NCBI GenBank assembly: GCA_049694275.1 | Contig: JBAVQS010000009.1 | Coordinates: forward strand, 1-12,168 | Length of the DNA: 12,168 nucleotides | Origin: JBAVQS01 sp049694275 | Lineage (GTDB): Bacteria; Chloroflexota; Anaerolineae; UBA4142; SHND01 | Direction: 5' to 3' | Part shown: positions 1-7,583 of the stretch, piece by piece | How positions within the stretch are numbered: the first letter of the stretch is position 1 | Layout of the letters: each line of letters starts with the position of its first letter | Program-made: the position numbers and the translations under genes | The notes under the pieces: generated by a model | What the model was told of the DNA's origin: nothing | Databases searched by the model: none | What the model saw: the letters and a program-made list of their open reading frames with translations, nothing else

Positions 1-39
1 GTCTCACGCGCGAGCGCCGATGCGCCCGCCGAGGGACCG

Positions 40-1635
40 ATGCTCTATCACCTGGCCGCCGCCGAGGGGGGATTGTTTGCAACCGAGACAACGCTCCTCG
101 TCCTGTTCATCGTCATTATTCTCGTCGCCCTGATTGCGCGCGTCGTGCGCCTCCCCTACACGACCATTCTGGTCCTGACCGGGCTGGGACTGGCCGCCGT
201 GCAGTTCCTGCCGCGCGTCGCCCTGACGCCCGATCTCGTCCTCCTTCTCTTTTTGCCGCCGCTCGCTTTTGAAGCCGCCTTTCATCTCAATTTCGACGAC
301 CTGCGCGCTGACCTCCCGGCCATCAGCGTCCTCGCCCTCCTCGGCGTCGTCATCACCATGGCGGCGGCGGGGGCCGTGCTCGTCGTCGGCCTGGGATGGA
401 GCCTGCCGGTCGCTCTCCTCTTTGGCGCCCTGATCGCCGCGACCGATCCCGTCTCGGTCGTCGCCGTTTTTCGCGAACTGGGGGTTGCGCGGCGGCTCTC
501 GACGATCGTGGAGGGCGAAAGCCTCTTTAACGACGGCAGCGGCATCGTCCTGTTTCGGATCGTCCTCGCCATCGTCATCGCCGGCGCGTTCGACCCTGTC
601 GCGGGCGTTGTCGAATTTGTGCGCCTGGTCGCCGGCGGAATTCTGCTCGGCGGGCTGCTCGGCTATCTCGCCTGCCGGCTGCTCACCCCGGTCGACGATT
701 ACCTGATCGAAATCAGCATGACCGTCGTGCTGGCCTGGGGCACGTACCTGCTTGCCGAGAACGAGGTCGTTCATGTTTCGGGGGTGATCGCCGTCGTGGT
801 GGCGGGGATCGTCGTCGGCAATTACGGCGGGCGCGTCTCGTTCAGTCCGACGACCAAGATCGTGTTGACGCACGTCCTCGAATTCATCGCCTTTGTGGCC
901 AACTCGTTCATCTTTTTGCTCATCGGGCTCCAGGTGGATTTCACGATCCTCACGGCCAATGCGGCGCCGATGTTCTGGGGGATTGTCGCCGCGCTCGTCG
1001 CCCGCGCTCTGGCCGTCTATGGCCTGGCCATCCCCCTGAGCCGCTTTGCCAAACCGATTCCCTGGCGCTGGCGGCATCTGCTCTTTTGGGGTGGGCTGCG
1101 CGGCGGGCTCTCGCTGGCCCTGGCGTTGAGCCTGCCCGAGACATTGCCGCTCCGTCAGACCCTCATCGTCGCCGTTTTCGGTGTGGTGCTCTTTACGCTG
1201 GTCGTGCAGGGGATCACCATTCAGCCGCTCCTCCAGTTCCTCCAACTGGGGACCTCCGTTCAATCCCAGCGCGATCATGAACAGACCCGGGGCCGCCTGC
1301 TGGGGATGCGCGCTGCCCAGCGCCGCATCAAACGCCTGCACGAGATGGGGCTGGTCTCGCCCGAAGCCTACGAGGCGCTCACCTCCCAGTACATCGCCCA
1401 GGAAAACCAGCTCCAGGAGAACCTGCACGCCTTGCACCGGCTGCATCCCGACCTCACCGAAAGAGAGATCACGAATGCGCGCATCGAGGGACTGCGCGCC
1501 GAGCGCAGCGCGCTGTTCGACCTGAACCGCCACGGCGCGCTCTCCGATTCCGTTTACCGCGAGCTCGTCGCCGACATTGACGCCCAGCTAGAGACCCTCG
1601 GCGACGCGCACGCCCGGCCGCGCATGGAAGGGTAA
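40..1635 (+). CDS. Na+/H+ antiporter, CPA1 (NhaP-like) family
   Basis: Predicted inner-membrane cation/proton antiporter exchanging Na+ (possibly K+) for H+, with a role in pH and salt homeostasis. The 531-residue product has about 12 hydrophobic segments over residues 15-400. CPA1 family motifs are visible: FLPPLAFE near residues 71-78, ATDPVSV with D136 (the expected ion-binding aspartate), and EGESLFND at 158-165. A soluble, charged, helical tail of about 120 residues follows the membrane part (from about 410), as in several bacterial CPA1 members. The start at 40 has GAGGG just upstream, but the frame is open to the left window edge, so the true start could lie outside. The response regulator begins 44 bases downstream on the same strand with no visible terminator, so co-transcription is possible. 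Ion specificity cannot be read from the sequence. Confidence 0.9.
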   Translation: MLYHLAAAEGGLFATETTLLVLFIVIILVALIARVVRLPYTTILVLTGLGLAAVQFLPRVALTPDLVLLLFLPPLAFEAAFHLNFDDLRADLPAISVLALLGVVITMAAAGAVLVVGLGWSLPVALLFGALIAATDPVSVVAVFRELGVARRLSTIVEGESLFNDGSGIVLFRIVLAIVIAGAFDPVAGVVEFVRLVAGGILLGGLLGYLACRLLTPVDDYLIEISMTVVLAWGTYLLAENEVVHVSGVIAVVVAGIVVGNYGGRVSFSPTTKIVLTHVLEFIAFVANSFIFLLIGLQVDFTILTANAAPMFWGIVAALVARALAVYGLAIPLSRFAKPIPWRWRHLLFWGGLRGGLSLALALSLPETLPLRQTLIVAVFGVVLFTLVVQGITIQPLLQFLQLGTSVQSQRDHEQTRGRLLGMRAAQRRIKRLHEMGLVSPEAYEALTSQYIAQENQLQENLHALHRLHPDLTEREITNARIEGLRAERSALFDLNRHGALSDSVYRELVADIDAQLETLGDAHARPRMEG

Positions 1636-1679
1636 GCGCAGGCGCGGACTGCGAACCTTGTGAAAATAGGACGGATAAA

Positions 1680-2381
1680 ATGTCAGTCAAGATTCTGGTG
1701 GTGGACGACGACGCGCTCTTGCGGCGAAGTCTCAAGTACCGTCTGGAGCAGGAGGGGTATCACGTGGTAACCGCCGAGAGCGGGGAGGAGGCGCTGACCT
1801 GCGCCCGGCGCGATCATCCCGATCTCGTTCTGCTGGATATCGGCCTGCCGGACCGGGATGGCCTGGAGGTCGCGCGGGTGCTCCAGCGCGAGCTGAACAC
1901 GCCGATCATCTTTCTGACGGCGCGCGGCCAGGAGACCGATATCGTCGTCGGGCTAGAACTGGGGGCGGAAGATTATATCTCCAAGCCCTTTGGGATGCGT
2001 GAGCTGCTGGCTCGCCTGCGCGTGGTCCTGCGACGCCTGAGCCGGGAACCGGCGGCCAGCGGCGAAGAGGCGCTTGAATTGGGCGAGATTCGGTTGGACC
2101 CCAAGGGGCGCGAGGTGCAGGTCCGCGGAAAGCGAGTCGAGCTGGCCCCGAAGGAATTCGAGCTCCTGCGCCTCCTGATGGCCAATGCCGGCGCCGTGCT
2201 GGCGAGCGATTATCTGCTGGATGCGATCTGGGGCGAAGAGTTTGCCGGCGCGATGCAGGTCCTGTATGTGCATATGGGCTGGCTGCGCGACCGGGTCGAA
2301 GAGGACCCGCGTCACCCGCGCTATATCCAGACTGTGCGCGGCGTGGGTTACAAATTTAGTCTCGGGGAGCCCGAAAGATGA
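1680..2381 (+). CDS. Two-component response regulator, OmpR/PhoB family
   Basis: DNA-binding response regulator of 233 residues. The N-terminal receiver domain (about 3-118) has the acidic pocket D9-D10-D11, phospho-acceptor D53 in LLDIGLPD, switch residue T80 and invariant K102 in KPF. The C-terminal winged-helix domain (about 130-230) ends in the typical QTVRGVGYKF segment. Length is normal for the family. It is expected to be phosphorylated by the kinase encoded next, with which it overlaps by four bases (ATGA at 2378-2381), indicating translational coupling. A weak AGGA-type ribosome binding site precedes the ATG. Its regulon is unknown; the upstream antiporter is a plausible target by position only. 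Confidence 0.95.
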   Translation: MSVKILVVDDDALLRRSLKYRLEQEGYHVVTAESGEEALTCARRDHPDLVLLDIGLPDRDGLEVARVLQRELNTPIIFLTARGQETDIVVGLELGAEDYISKPFGMRELLARLRVVLRRLSREPAASGEEALELGEIRLDPKGREVQVRGKRVELAPKEFELLRLLMANAGAVLASDYLLDAIWGEEFAGAMQVLYVHMGWLRDRVEEDPRHPRYIQTVRGVGYKFSLGEPER

Positions 2382-3841
2382 TTCACAGTTTGCGCGCAAA
2401 ACTTGCGCTCAGCCATATTTTGCCCATCCTGCTGCTGATCCCGCTGCTGAGCCTGTATCTGTTGTATACGCTTGAAGATTTCTATTCGCAGAACCTACTC
2501 CAGCAGTTGACCTATCAGGCGCAGTTGCTTCAGAATCGCGCGCAGACCGACGCGACCGTCGTGCAGGATGGCGCGGCCGCGCAGCAGTTCCTCGACGGGG
2601 TCAAGGGACTGACCGATGCGCGCGTGCTCCTCCTGTCCAAAGAGGGCGTCATCCTCGGGTCCACCCGCCCGGAGGATGCAGTCCGGATTGGAATGCAGAT
2701 GACGGGACCGCCCATTACCCAGGCGCTGAGCGGCGCGCCGGCGCGGGGTATCGGGCAGGGCTTTGTGGCCGAAGTGGCGTATGTAGTCCTGCCCCTGACG
2801 TATCGCGGCGCGCTCCTCGGCGCATTGCGAATTTCCTACGAGATCACCGATGTGCGCGCCCAGTTCAGCCATTTGCAGTGGCTCGTGCTCGGGGGCGTGG
2901 CGGCCACGGCGATCCTGGCGCTCGCGCTCAGTTTTGCGCTGACGACGACGATTACGCGCCCCTTGCAGCAGTTGACAGAGAGCGCCCAGCGAATCGCCGC
3001 CGGGAATTATCAAACGCGTGTGCCGGCCCGCGGTCGCGATGAAGTGGGCGTGCTGGCCGCCAGTTTCAATGAGATGGCCCGGCGCCTGGAAGAGATGGAG
3101 CGAGCGCGCGAGCGGCAGTTGGCCGCGATTACCCACGAACTGGCGCGGCCGTTGACCGGAATGCGCGCGGCCGTCGAGACCCTGTACGAGGGCGCGGACC
3201 GGGACCGGGAATTGCGCGACTCGTTGCTCGGCGGGGTGCTTGAGGAATTGACCCGGCTGGGACGCCTCATCGAAACTCTGCAAGCGGTCCAGAAACGGAT
3301 ATTCCATCCGCTGGAGCTTCACCTGGCGCCGGTCTCTCTGGAGCGCGTGATCCATGCGAGCATGGCCAGCTATGAATCGCTCGCGGCGCAGCGGGGTATC
3401 ACCCTCACCCAGCGGCTCCCCCGACATCCCCTGATCGTGCAGGCGGACGAGGACCGGCTGATCCAGGTGCTCACCAACCTGCTCGACAATGCCTGCAAGT
3501 TCACACCCTCCGGCGGGGGGATTAGCGTTGAGGCGGGGGGGGATTCCCAGAGCGTCTGGGTCCGTGTGGTGGATACCGGCGAGGGCATTGCGCCCGAGGA
3601 GTTGCCGCTCCTCTTTCAAGAGTTTTATCACGGCGGGCCGGCACAGCCGCCCGAAAAACATGGCATGGGGCTGGGGCTGGCGATCTGCCGGGCGATTGTA
3701 CGCGCCCATGGCGGCGCCATCTGGGCGGAAAGTCAGCCCGGCGTGGAGACGCGCGTGACCTTGACGATTCCCCGGACCGTCCCCTCGCCCGCGCCGCCGG
3801 GTCTGCTACGGGCCCACTTGGCCGGCCATCCCAATCCGTAG
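2378..3841 (+). CDS. Membrane sensor histidine kinase with HAMP domain
   Basis: Sensor kinase of 487 residues, partner of the overlapping response regulator. Layout: a first transmembrane helix (about 10-30), an extracytoplasmic sensing region (about 31-165) with no recognised motif, a second helix (about 168-190), a HAMP linker (about 192-241), the HisKA dimerisation domain with phospho-acceptor H253, then a HATPase_c domain. ATP-binding boxes are clear: N371 in NLLDNACKF, D399 in DTGEGI, and GMGLGLAI at 429-436. The H-box reads THELARPLTGM rather than the commoner SHELRTPL, but the histidine and following glutamate are kept. A proline-rich tail of about 20 residues follows the ATPase. The signal sensed is unknown. 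A strong terminator begins two bases after the stop codon. Confidence 0.95.
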   Translation: MIHSLRAKLALSHILPILLLIPLLSLYLLYTLEDFYSQNLLQQLTYQAQLLQNRAQTDATVVQDGAAAQQFLDGVKGLTDARVLLLSKEGVILGSTRPEDAVRIGMQMTGPPITQALSGAPARGIGQGFVAEVAYVVLPLTYRGALLGALRISYEITDVRAQFSHLQWLVLGGVAATAILALALSFALTTTITRPLQQLTESAQRIAAGNYQTRVPARGRDEVGVLAASFNEMARRLEEMERARERQLAAITHELARPLTGMRAAVETLYEGADRDRELRDSLLGGVLEELTRLGRLIETLQAVQKRIFHPLELHLAPVSLERVIHASMASYESLAAQRGITLTQRLPRHPLIVQADEDRLIQVLTNLLDNACKFTPSGGGISVEAGGDSQSVWVRVVDTGEGIAPEELPLLFQEFYHGGPAQPPEKHGMGLGLAICRAIVRAHGGAIWAESQPGVETRVTLTIPRTVPSPAPPGLLRAHLAGHPNP

Positions 3842-3842
3842 A

Positions 3843-3876
3843 GAAAACCGGACGTCGTCGACGTCCGGTTTTCTTT
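3843..3876 (+). terminator. Rho-independent terminator after the sensor kinase
   Basis: A perfect 14-bp inverted repeat (arms 3843-3856 and 3860-3873, loop of three bases) starts just after the kinase stop codon. The 3' arm ends in TTTTC and runs into TTT, giving a T-rich tail. It closes the antiporter/regulator/kinase transcription unit. Confidence 0.9.
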
Positions 3877-3906
3877 AGGAAACCATTAGGTTGGGTTATG
3901 CTCCGC

Positions 3907-3938
3907 TTGAGGTCGCCGCGCCGTCCGCTTGCTATAAT
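3907..3938 (+). promoter_or_regulatory. Extended -10 promoter for the methyltransferase operon
   Basis: A consensus TATAAT lies at 3933-3938, preceded by TG at 3930-3931, forming the extended -10 element TGnTATAAT. A poor -35 candidate (TTGAGG, 3907-3912) sits 20 bases upstream, so the extended -10 is probably the main determinant. Transcription would start near 3945, giving a leader of about 75 nt before the methyltransferase ATG. The promoter follows directly after the preceding terminator, which supports a new transcription unit here. Confidence 0.65.
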
Positions 3939-4020
3939 TTCGGGGGCGGGGGATTGTGCGCCGCGGTCGTCCCTTTTCCCAGTGTGAAAGAATTTGCAAG
4001 CATTTCCAAGGAGGAGCGGC

Positions 4021-4668
4021 ATGATCTACATGCAGCGCGCTCTGCGCCTGCCTGTCAGGGTTTGGAAGAACATACAGTGGGAGCGCAAAAGACAGGTGGT
4101 CGAGAGCGAACTGGCGTGTTTCCCGCGCCCTTATAAATTGCATCTGGGTTGTGGGCCGGTCCAATTCGACGGGTGGGTCAACATGGACCTGAACAAGGCC
4201 CTGAGCTGCGCGGATATCGAATGGGATTTGAACAATGGGATTCCATTCCCCGATGCATCGTGCCTCTTCCTGTATTCGGAGCATCTGTTTGAGCATTTTG
4301 CGGTGGAGGCCGGGGTGCGCCTGATGCGCGAATGCTATCGTGTGCTCGCGCCGGGCGGCGTCATGCGCATCGCGATGCCTTCCCTGGATTTCCTCATCGA
4401 GCAGGCGTGCAATGGGCATTGGCGGGATCAGGACTGGCTGAACTGGCCCCAGTATAAATTTATCCGGACGCGAGCCGAAATGCTCAACATTGTTTTCCGC
4501 TGGTGGGGTCACCAGTGGATTTATGACCAGGAGGAGCTCCGCCGCCGCTTACGGGAGGCGGGCTTTCAAAAGATTCGCACCCCCGGCTGGGGGGCGAGTG
4601 AGATTCCTGAACTGCGGGACCGCGAAACACGCAAGGATTCGATGTTGATTTGCGAGGCCGAGAAATAA
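4021..4668 (+). CDS. Class I SAM-dependent methyltransferase, COG4627-like
   Basis: Small methyltransferase of 215 residues. The SAM-binding motif I reads KLHLGCG, followed by GWVNMDL with the acidic residue expected to contact the SAM ribose. Further on are the EHLFEHF segment and RVLAPGGVMRIAMP, the usual motif around strand beta-5. This pattern resembles the predicted methyltransferases often found in glycan or cell-surface polysaccharide clusters. The acceptor substrate cannot be inferred. The ATG at 4021 was chosen because AAGGAGG lies at an ideal distance upstream; the frame extends to 3994 but that start lacks such a site. The glycosyltransferase remnant follows after about five bases, so the two were probably one operon acting on a surface glycan or glycolipid. 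Confidence 0.85.
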   Translation: MIYMQRALRLPVRVWKNIQWERKRQVVESELACFPRPYKLHLGCGPVQFDGWVNMDLNKALSCADIEWDLNNGIPFPDASCLFLYSEHLFEHFAVEAGVRLMRECYRVLAPGGVMRIAMPSLDFLIEQACNGHWRDQDWLNWPQYKFIRTRAEMLNIVFRWWGHQWIYDQEELRRRLREAGFQKIRTPGWGASEIPELRDRETRKDSMLICEAEK

Positions 4669-4673
4669 GAGGG

Positions 4674-5366
4674 ATGGCCCTGGCGATGCCCAAGCCTCAA
4701 ATCGCGATCCTGCATTATTCCGCGCCCCCCGTTATCGGCGGTGTGGAATCTACAATCGAGGCCCAAGCGCGCCTGCTGGCCGACTATGGCTATCCGGTAA
4801 AAATTCTCGCCGGTCGCGGCGCCGGATTCGACGCGCGGGTCCCTTTGGAATTGACGCCGACGCTGGATTCGACGCATGCCTTTGTCCTCCAGGTGCAGCG
4901 CAAACTGGCGGTGGGAAGTGTTTCCGGCGATTTCCATGCGCTCACCGCGGCGATTCACCGCCATTTGACGGCCCAGTTCCAGGGTATCGATGTGTGTATC
5001 GTGCATAACGCGCTGACCCTGCACAAGAACCTTGCGTTAACAAACGCCCTGCACGAATTGGCCCGGACCCGTTCCCTCCGCCTGATCGGTTGGTGTCATG
5101 ATTTTGCATGGACGGACCCCCTTTATGTAAACGAACTACACGCCGGGGTCCCCTGGAACCTCTTGCGCGAAAAGTGGGAGGGGGTGCAGTACGTGGTCGT
5201 ATCGGCGGACCGCCGGCAGGAGCTCGCGCGGCTCTTGAATGCGCCGGAGCAGGCCATCGTCGTCGCACCGCCGGGGTTGGATTGTTTCGGCTTTGGGGAA
5301 ACGCGACCAGCATGCGCCATCAGCTTGGGCGAGCCAAGAGGTATACACTCTCATGAAATGGAATAA
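4674..5366 (+). pseudogene. Truncated GT-B (GT4-like) glycosyltransferase, N-terminal domain only
   Basis: The product looks like the N-terminal Rossmann domain of a GT4-type glycosyltransferase. It opens with IAILHYSAPPVIGGVES, the glycine-rich acceptor-side loop, contains VHNAL and CHDFAWTD segments, and reaches the interdomain linker VVAPPGLD near the end. A full enzyme would continue for roughly 180 residues with the nucleotide-sugar-binding domain and its E-x7-E motif, but the frame stops about 30 residues after the linker. No frame has room for the missing part before the ClC gene, so this is a deletion rather than a frameshift. The start is uncertain: ATG 4674 is given, ATG 4686 is equally possible with AGAGGG upstream. 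The ORF overlaps the ClC start by 14 bases. It is probably inactive alone, although it could still be translated. Confidence 0.75.
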
Positions 5367-7365
5367 TTGGACGGCGCTTTCAAACCGGTTCTGGTCATCC
5401 GAAACCATCGTCATGACCACCTTTGCGCTGGTTGTCGGGTCCGGCACAGGCCTGGGGATTGCCGTTTTTCGCGGGCTGCTGGACGGTCTGTTCGAATGGA
5501 CCATCACCGGCTGGAGCAGTACTTTTCGATTGGGGTTGATTCTGTTCCCCACCTTGGGAGGTCTCCTGGTTGCCGCGTGGATGGCCCTCATGTCGCGGAA
5601 AGGCCAGACCGGGTTGGGGGTTGCCGGGATCATGGAAGCGGTCGCGCTCCATGCGGGGCGCATCGATCTCCGCGGCAGTCTCGGGCGCATCGGCGGCGCG
5701 ATCCTGACGGTGGGGCTCGGCGGGTCGGCTGGCCCGGAGGACCCGAGCGTTCAAATCGGGGCAACGCTGGGCTCGCAGCTCGGTCAGTGGTTCCATCTGA
5801 CCGAAGCGCGGGTCAAAACGCTGGTGGGCTGTGGCGCGGCGGCCGGGATAGGTGCGGCCTTCAATGCCCCGATCAGTGGCGTCTTTTTCGCCATCGAGAT
5901 TATCCTCGGCGAATTCTCAGCGGCCGCGGTCGGCCTGATCGTCCTGGCGGCGGTCGCTGGGGCCGTGGTGATTCAGAGCCTGCTCGGCAGCAAGCCGGCC
6001 TTTCAGGTGCCCGGGTACGAGCTGTTGAGTCCGGCTGAATTGGGGCTCTATGCCTTGTTAGGCGTTGTCGCCGCGGTTGTCGCTTTTCTCTACATCCGGC
6101 TGATCATTTTGCTGGAAGATTTTTTCGAGTCCTGGGCGATTCCTCACTGGATCAAGCCCGCGCTCGGCGGGCTCGCCGTCGGCCTCTTTGCCTTTTTCAT
6201 CCGGCCGGAGGTGCTGGGCACTGGCTATCCGGCGATTGGCGAGGTGCTGACAGGGCAGTTGAATGTCCCCCTGATTCTGCTGTTGCTCGTCGGCCTCAAA
6301 CTCCTAGCCACCCCGCTCACGATCGGCTCGGGTGGGCAGGGTGGGCTCTTTGCGCCGTCGCTCTTCCTCGGCGCGATGTTGGGCGTTGCTTTTGGCTCGG
6401 TCGCCCAGATGCTTTTCCCCGGCGCGATCGCGCCCGCGCCGGCGTATGGCCTGGTCGGAATGGGCGCGGTGCTGGCCGGGGCGGTGCGGGCGCCCATTAC
6501 GGCGATTCTCCTGCCGTTCGAGCTGACGCAGGACTATCGCATTGTCCTGCCGCTCATGTTCGCCACTGTAGTGAGCACGATTCTGGCGGGGTATCTCGAA
6601 CCGGAGAGTGTCTATACCCTCAAACAAAAACGCCGCGGCCTCGACCTCCGGGCGCGCAAGGATGTGAACCTGATGCGCACGATTCTGGTTCAAGAGGCCA
6701 TGACCCCTGTCGCCGAAATCAAGACCGTGCCGGCGAATATGTCGGTGGCGAATCTCGCGCACATGTTTCAGGTCAGCTCCCATCACGGATTTGTCGTACT
6801 GGATGAATCCCACAAGCTGTACGGGGTGGTTACGTTGGTCGACCTGGAACGGGCGGTCGAGGCCGAGCGGGTGGGGGCGCAGGTCGGGGAGATTGCAACC
6901 ACGAATGCCCTGACGGTCTTTCCGGATGACACACTGGAGGATGCCCTGCGCCATTTTGGCGCGCTGGATGTCGGTCGCATTCCGGTTGTTGCGCGCGCCG
7001 ACCCGCGGGAGGTGGTGGGGCTTTTGCGCCGGGCCGATATTGTGCAGGCCTACTCGCACGCGCTTTTGGACAAGCACGCGCGCGAGCATCACATCGAGCG
7101 CCTGCGCCTGCAATCGGCGGCGCGGGTCGAGCTCGTCGAAATGGACCTGGCGTATGGGGACGCCGCGGTTGCCAAACGGCTCAAGGAGATCGTACTACCC
7201 GCCGATTGCGTCGTCGTCTCGATTCAGCGCGGCGGGCGCGTGGTGATTCCGCGCGGCGAGACCCAGTTGCTCGCGGGCGATCGCGTGGTGGCGCTCACGA
7301 ACCGGGAGAGCGAAGCGGCCCTGCGCCAGGCGCTGGTCGGCCGCTCGCCCACGGCAAAGTTGTAG
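5353..7365 (+). CDS. ClC-family chloride channel/transporter with CBS pair and TrkA-C domain
   Basis: Integral membrane anion channel or transporter of 670 residues. The ClC core (about 15-425) shows GPEDPSVQIG, which aligns with GREGPxVQIG so that the gating glutamate is retained. It also shows FNAPISGVFFAIE of helix H and GGLFAPSLFLGA, the GGxFxP motif. In the helix H alignment the proton-glutamate position (E203 of E. coli ClcA) is isoleucine, suggesting passive chloride conduction rather than H+/Cl- exchange. A CBS-domain pair (about 446-571), usually an adenine-nucleotide sensor, is followed by a TrkA-C/RCK-C domain (about 583-663), a likely ligand-binding module. The ATG at 5353 is preferred because it directly precedes the first membrane segment; AAGAGG lies 12 bases upstream. 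The frame is open further upstream but that part overlaps the glycosyltransferase remnant. Confidence 0.92.
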   Translation: MKWNNWTALSNRFWSSETIVMTTFALVVGSGTGLGIAVFRGLLDGLFEWTITGWSSTFRLGLILFPTLGGLLVAAWMALMSRKGQTGLGVAGIMEAVALHAGRIDLRGSLGRIGGAILTVGLGGSAGPEDPSVQIGATLGSQLGQWFHLTEARVKTLVGCGAAAGIGAAFNAPISGVFFAIEIILGEFSAAAVGLIVLAAVAGAVVIQSLLGSKPAFQVPGYELLSPAELGLYALLGVVAAVVAFLYIRLIILLEDFFESWAIPHWIKPALGGLAVGLFAFFIRPEVLGTGYPAIGEVLTGQLNVPLILLLLVGLKLLATPLTIGSGGQGGLFAPSLFLGAMLGVAFGSVAQMLFPGAIAPAPAYGLVGMGAVLAGAVRAPITAILLPFELTQDYRIVLPLMFATVVSTILAGYLEPESVYTLKQKRRGLDLRARKDVNLMRTILVQEAMTPVAEIKTVPANMSVANLAHMFQVSSHHGFVVLDESHKLYGVVTLVDLERAVEAERVGAQVGEIATTNALTVFPDDTLEDALRHFGALDVGRIPVVARADPREVVGLLRRADIVQAYSHALLDKHAREHHIERLRLQSAARVELVEMDLAYGDAAVAKRLKEIVLPADCVVVSIQRGGRVVIPRGETQLLAGDRVVALTNRESEAALRQALVGRSPTAKL

Positions 7366-7382
7366 AGCCGTCTAAAAACCTG

Positions 7383-7411
7383 TTGACCCGCGCCCGCGTC
7401 AGGGCTATAAT
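7383..7411 (+). promoter_or_regulatory. Near-consensus sigma-70 promoter
   Basis: TTGACC (7383-7388) and TATAAT (7406-7411) are separated by exactly 17 bases, the best promoter in the window. It lies 18 bases after the ClC stop codon and fires toward the ELWxxDGT gene. The predicted start is near 7418. Confidence 0.85.
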
Positions 7412-7417
7412 TAACCG

Positions 7418-7512
7418 TGCAGGGTGGAGCAAGCGGCTCTACCGCATTGGATCCAGTCTCAAGGTCAGACCGAGTTAACGAACCGACTCACGTGAGTCGG
7501 TTTTTGTTTTTT
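7418..7512 (+). ncRNA. Short structured transcript: small RNA or attenuated leader
   Basis: Between the promoter at 7383-7411 and the intrinsic terminator at 7481-7512 lies a unit that would make an RNA of about 95 nt. A hairpin is visible at 7423-7443: GGTGGAGC pairs with GCTCTACC with one G-U, around the loop AAGCG. The middle (about 7444-7480) contains the self-complementary TGGATCCA and short GTCT/AGAC pairing. No convincing reading frame with a ribosome binding site is present. Either this is a stand-alone small RNA, or it is the 5' leader of the gene at 7584 with a premature terminator. I did not recognise a known riboswitch or RNA family. The boundaries are predictions. Confidence 0.5.
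7481..7512 (+). terminator. Intrinsic terminator inside the 7366-7583 intergenic region
   Basis: A perfect 22-base palindrome (7481-7502, arms of 11 with essentially no loop, so the apex would open by a few pairs) is followed by TTTTTGTTTTTT overlapping its end. It lies downstream of the strong promoter and 72 bases upstream of the next start codon. It could also terminate read-through from the ClC gene. Confidence 0.85.
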
Positions 7513-7583
7513 CTCAAACGCGCGGGCCGACTCCTTCGCGGACCGGACCGCCCTTTGTTTCTCGCATCAAAAGGAGGCGTATC

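Noticed and set aside
4..1533. Long minus-strand reading frame (509 codons) opposite the antiporter
   Set aside because: Its translation is a low-complexity mix rich in D, E, R, Q and G with no domain, the usual mirror of a GC-rich gene. The plus-strand frame has clear family motifs.
2495..3709. Minus-strand frame of 404 codons opposite the histidine kinase
   Set aside because: It has no recognisable motif or convincing ribosome binding site, and the opposite strand encodes a complete kinase with all ATP-binding boxes.
5320..5352. Separate promoter for the ClC gene (TATACA at 5342-5347)
   Set aside because: No -35 box at a usable distance, and the hexamer is only a few bases from the ATG; read-through from the methyltransferase promoter is simpler.
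5239..5352. N-terminal extension of the ClC protein to 5239
   Set aside because: The extra 38 residues are arginine/serine-rich, overlap glycosyltransferase coding sequence in another frame and have no family similarity.
7418..7480. tRNA or SRP RNA within the small transcript (GGTGGAGC resembles part of a tRNA D-arm, and AAGGTCAGACC resembles SRP RNA)
   Set aside because: No acceptor stem, anticodon arm or T-loop can be folded, and the conserved GGAAGGNAGCAGCC segment of SRP RNA is absent.
7418..7500. Fluoride, c-di-GMP or SAM riboswitch, tempting because an ion channel gene is adjacent
   Set aside because: The conserved core strings of these classes that I know are not present, and the ClC gene is upstream, not downstream, of the element.
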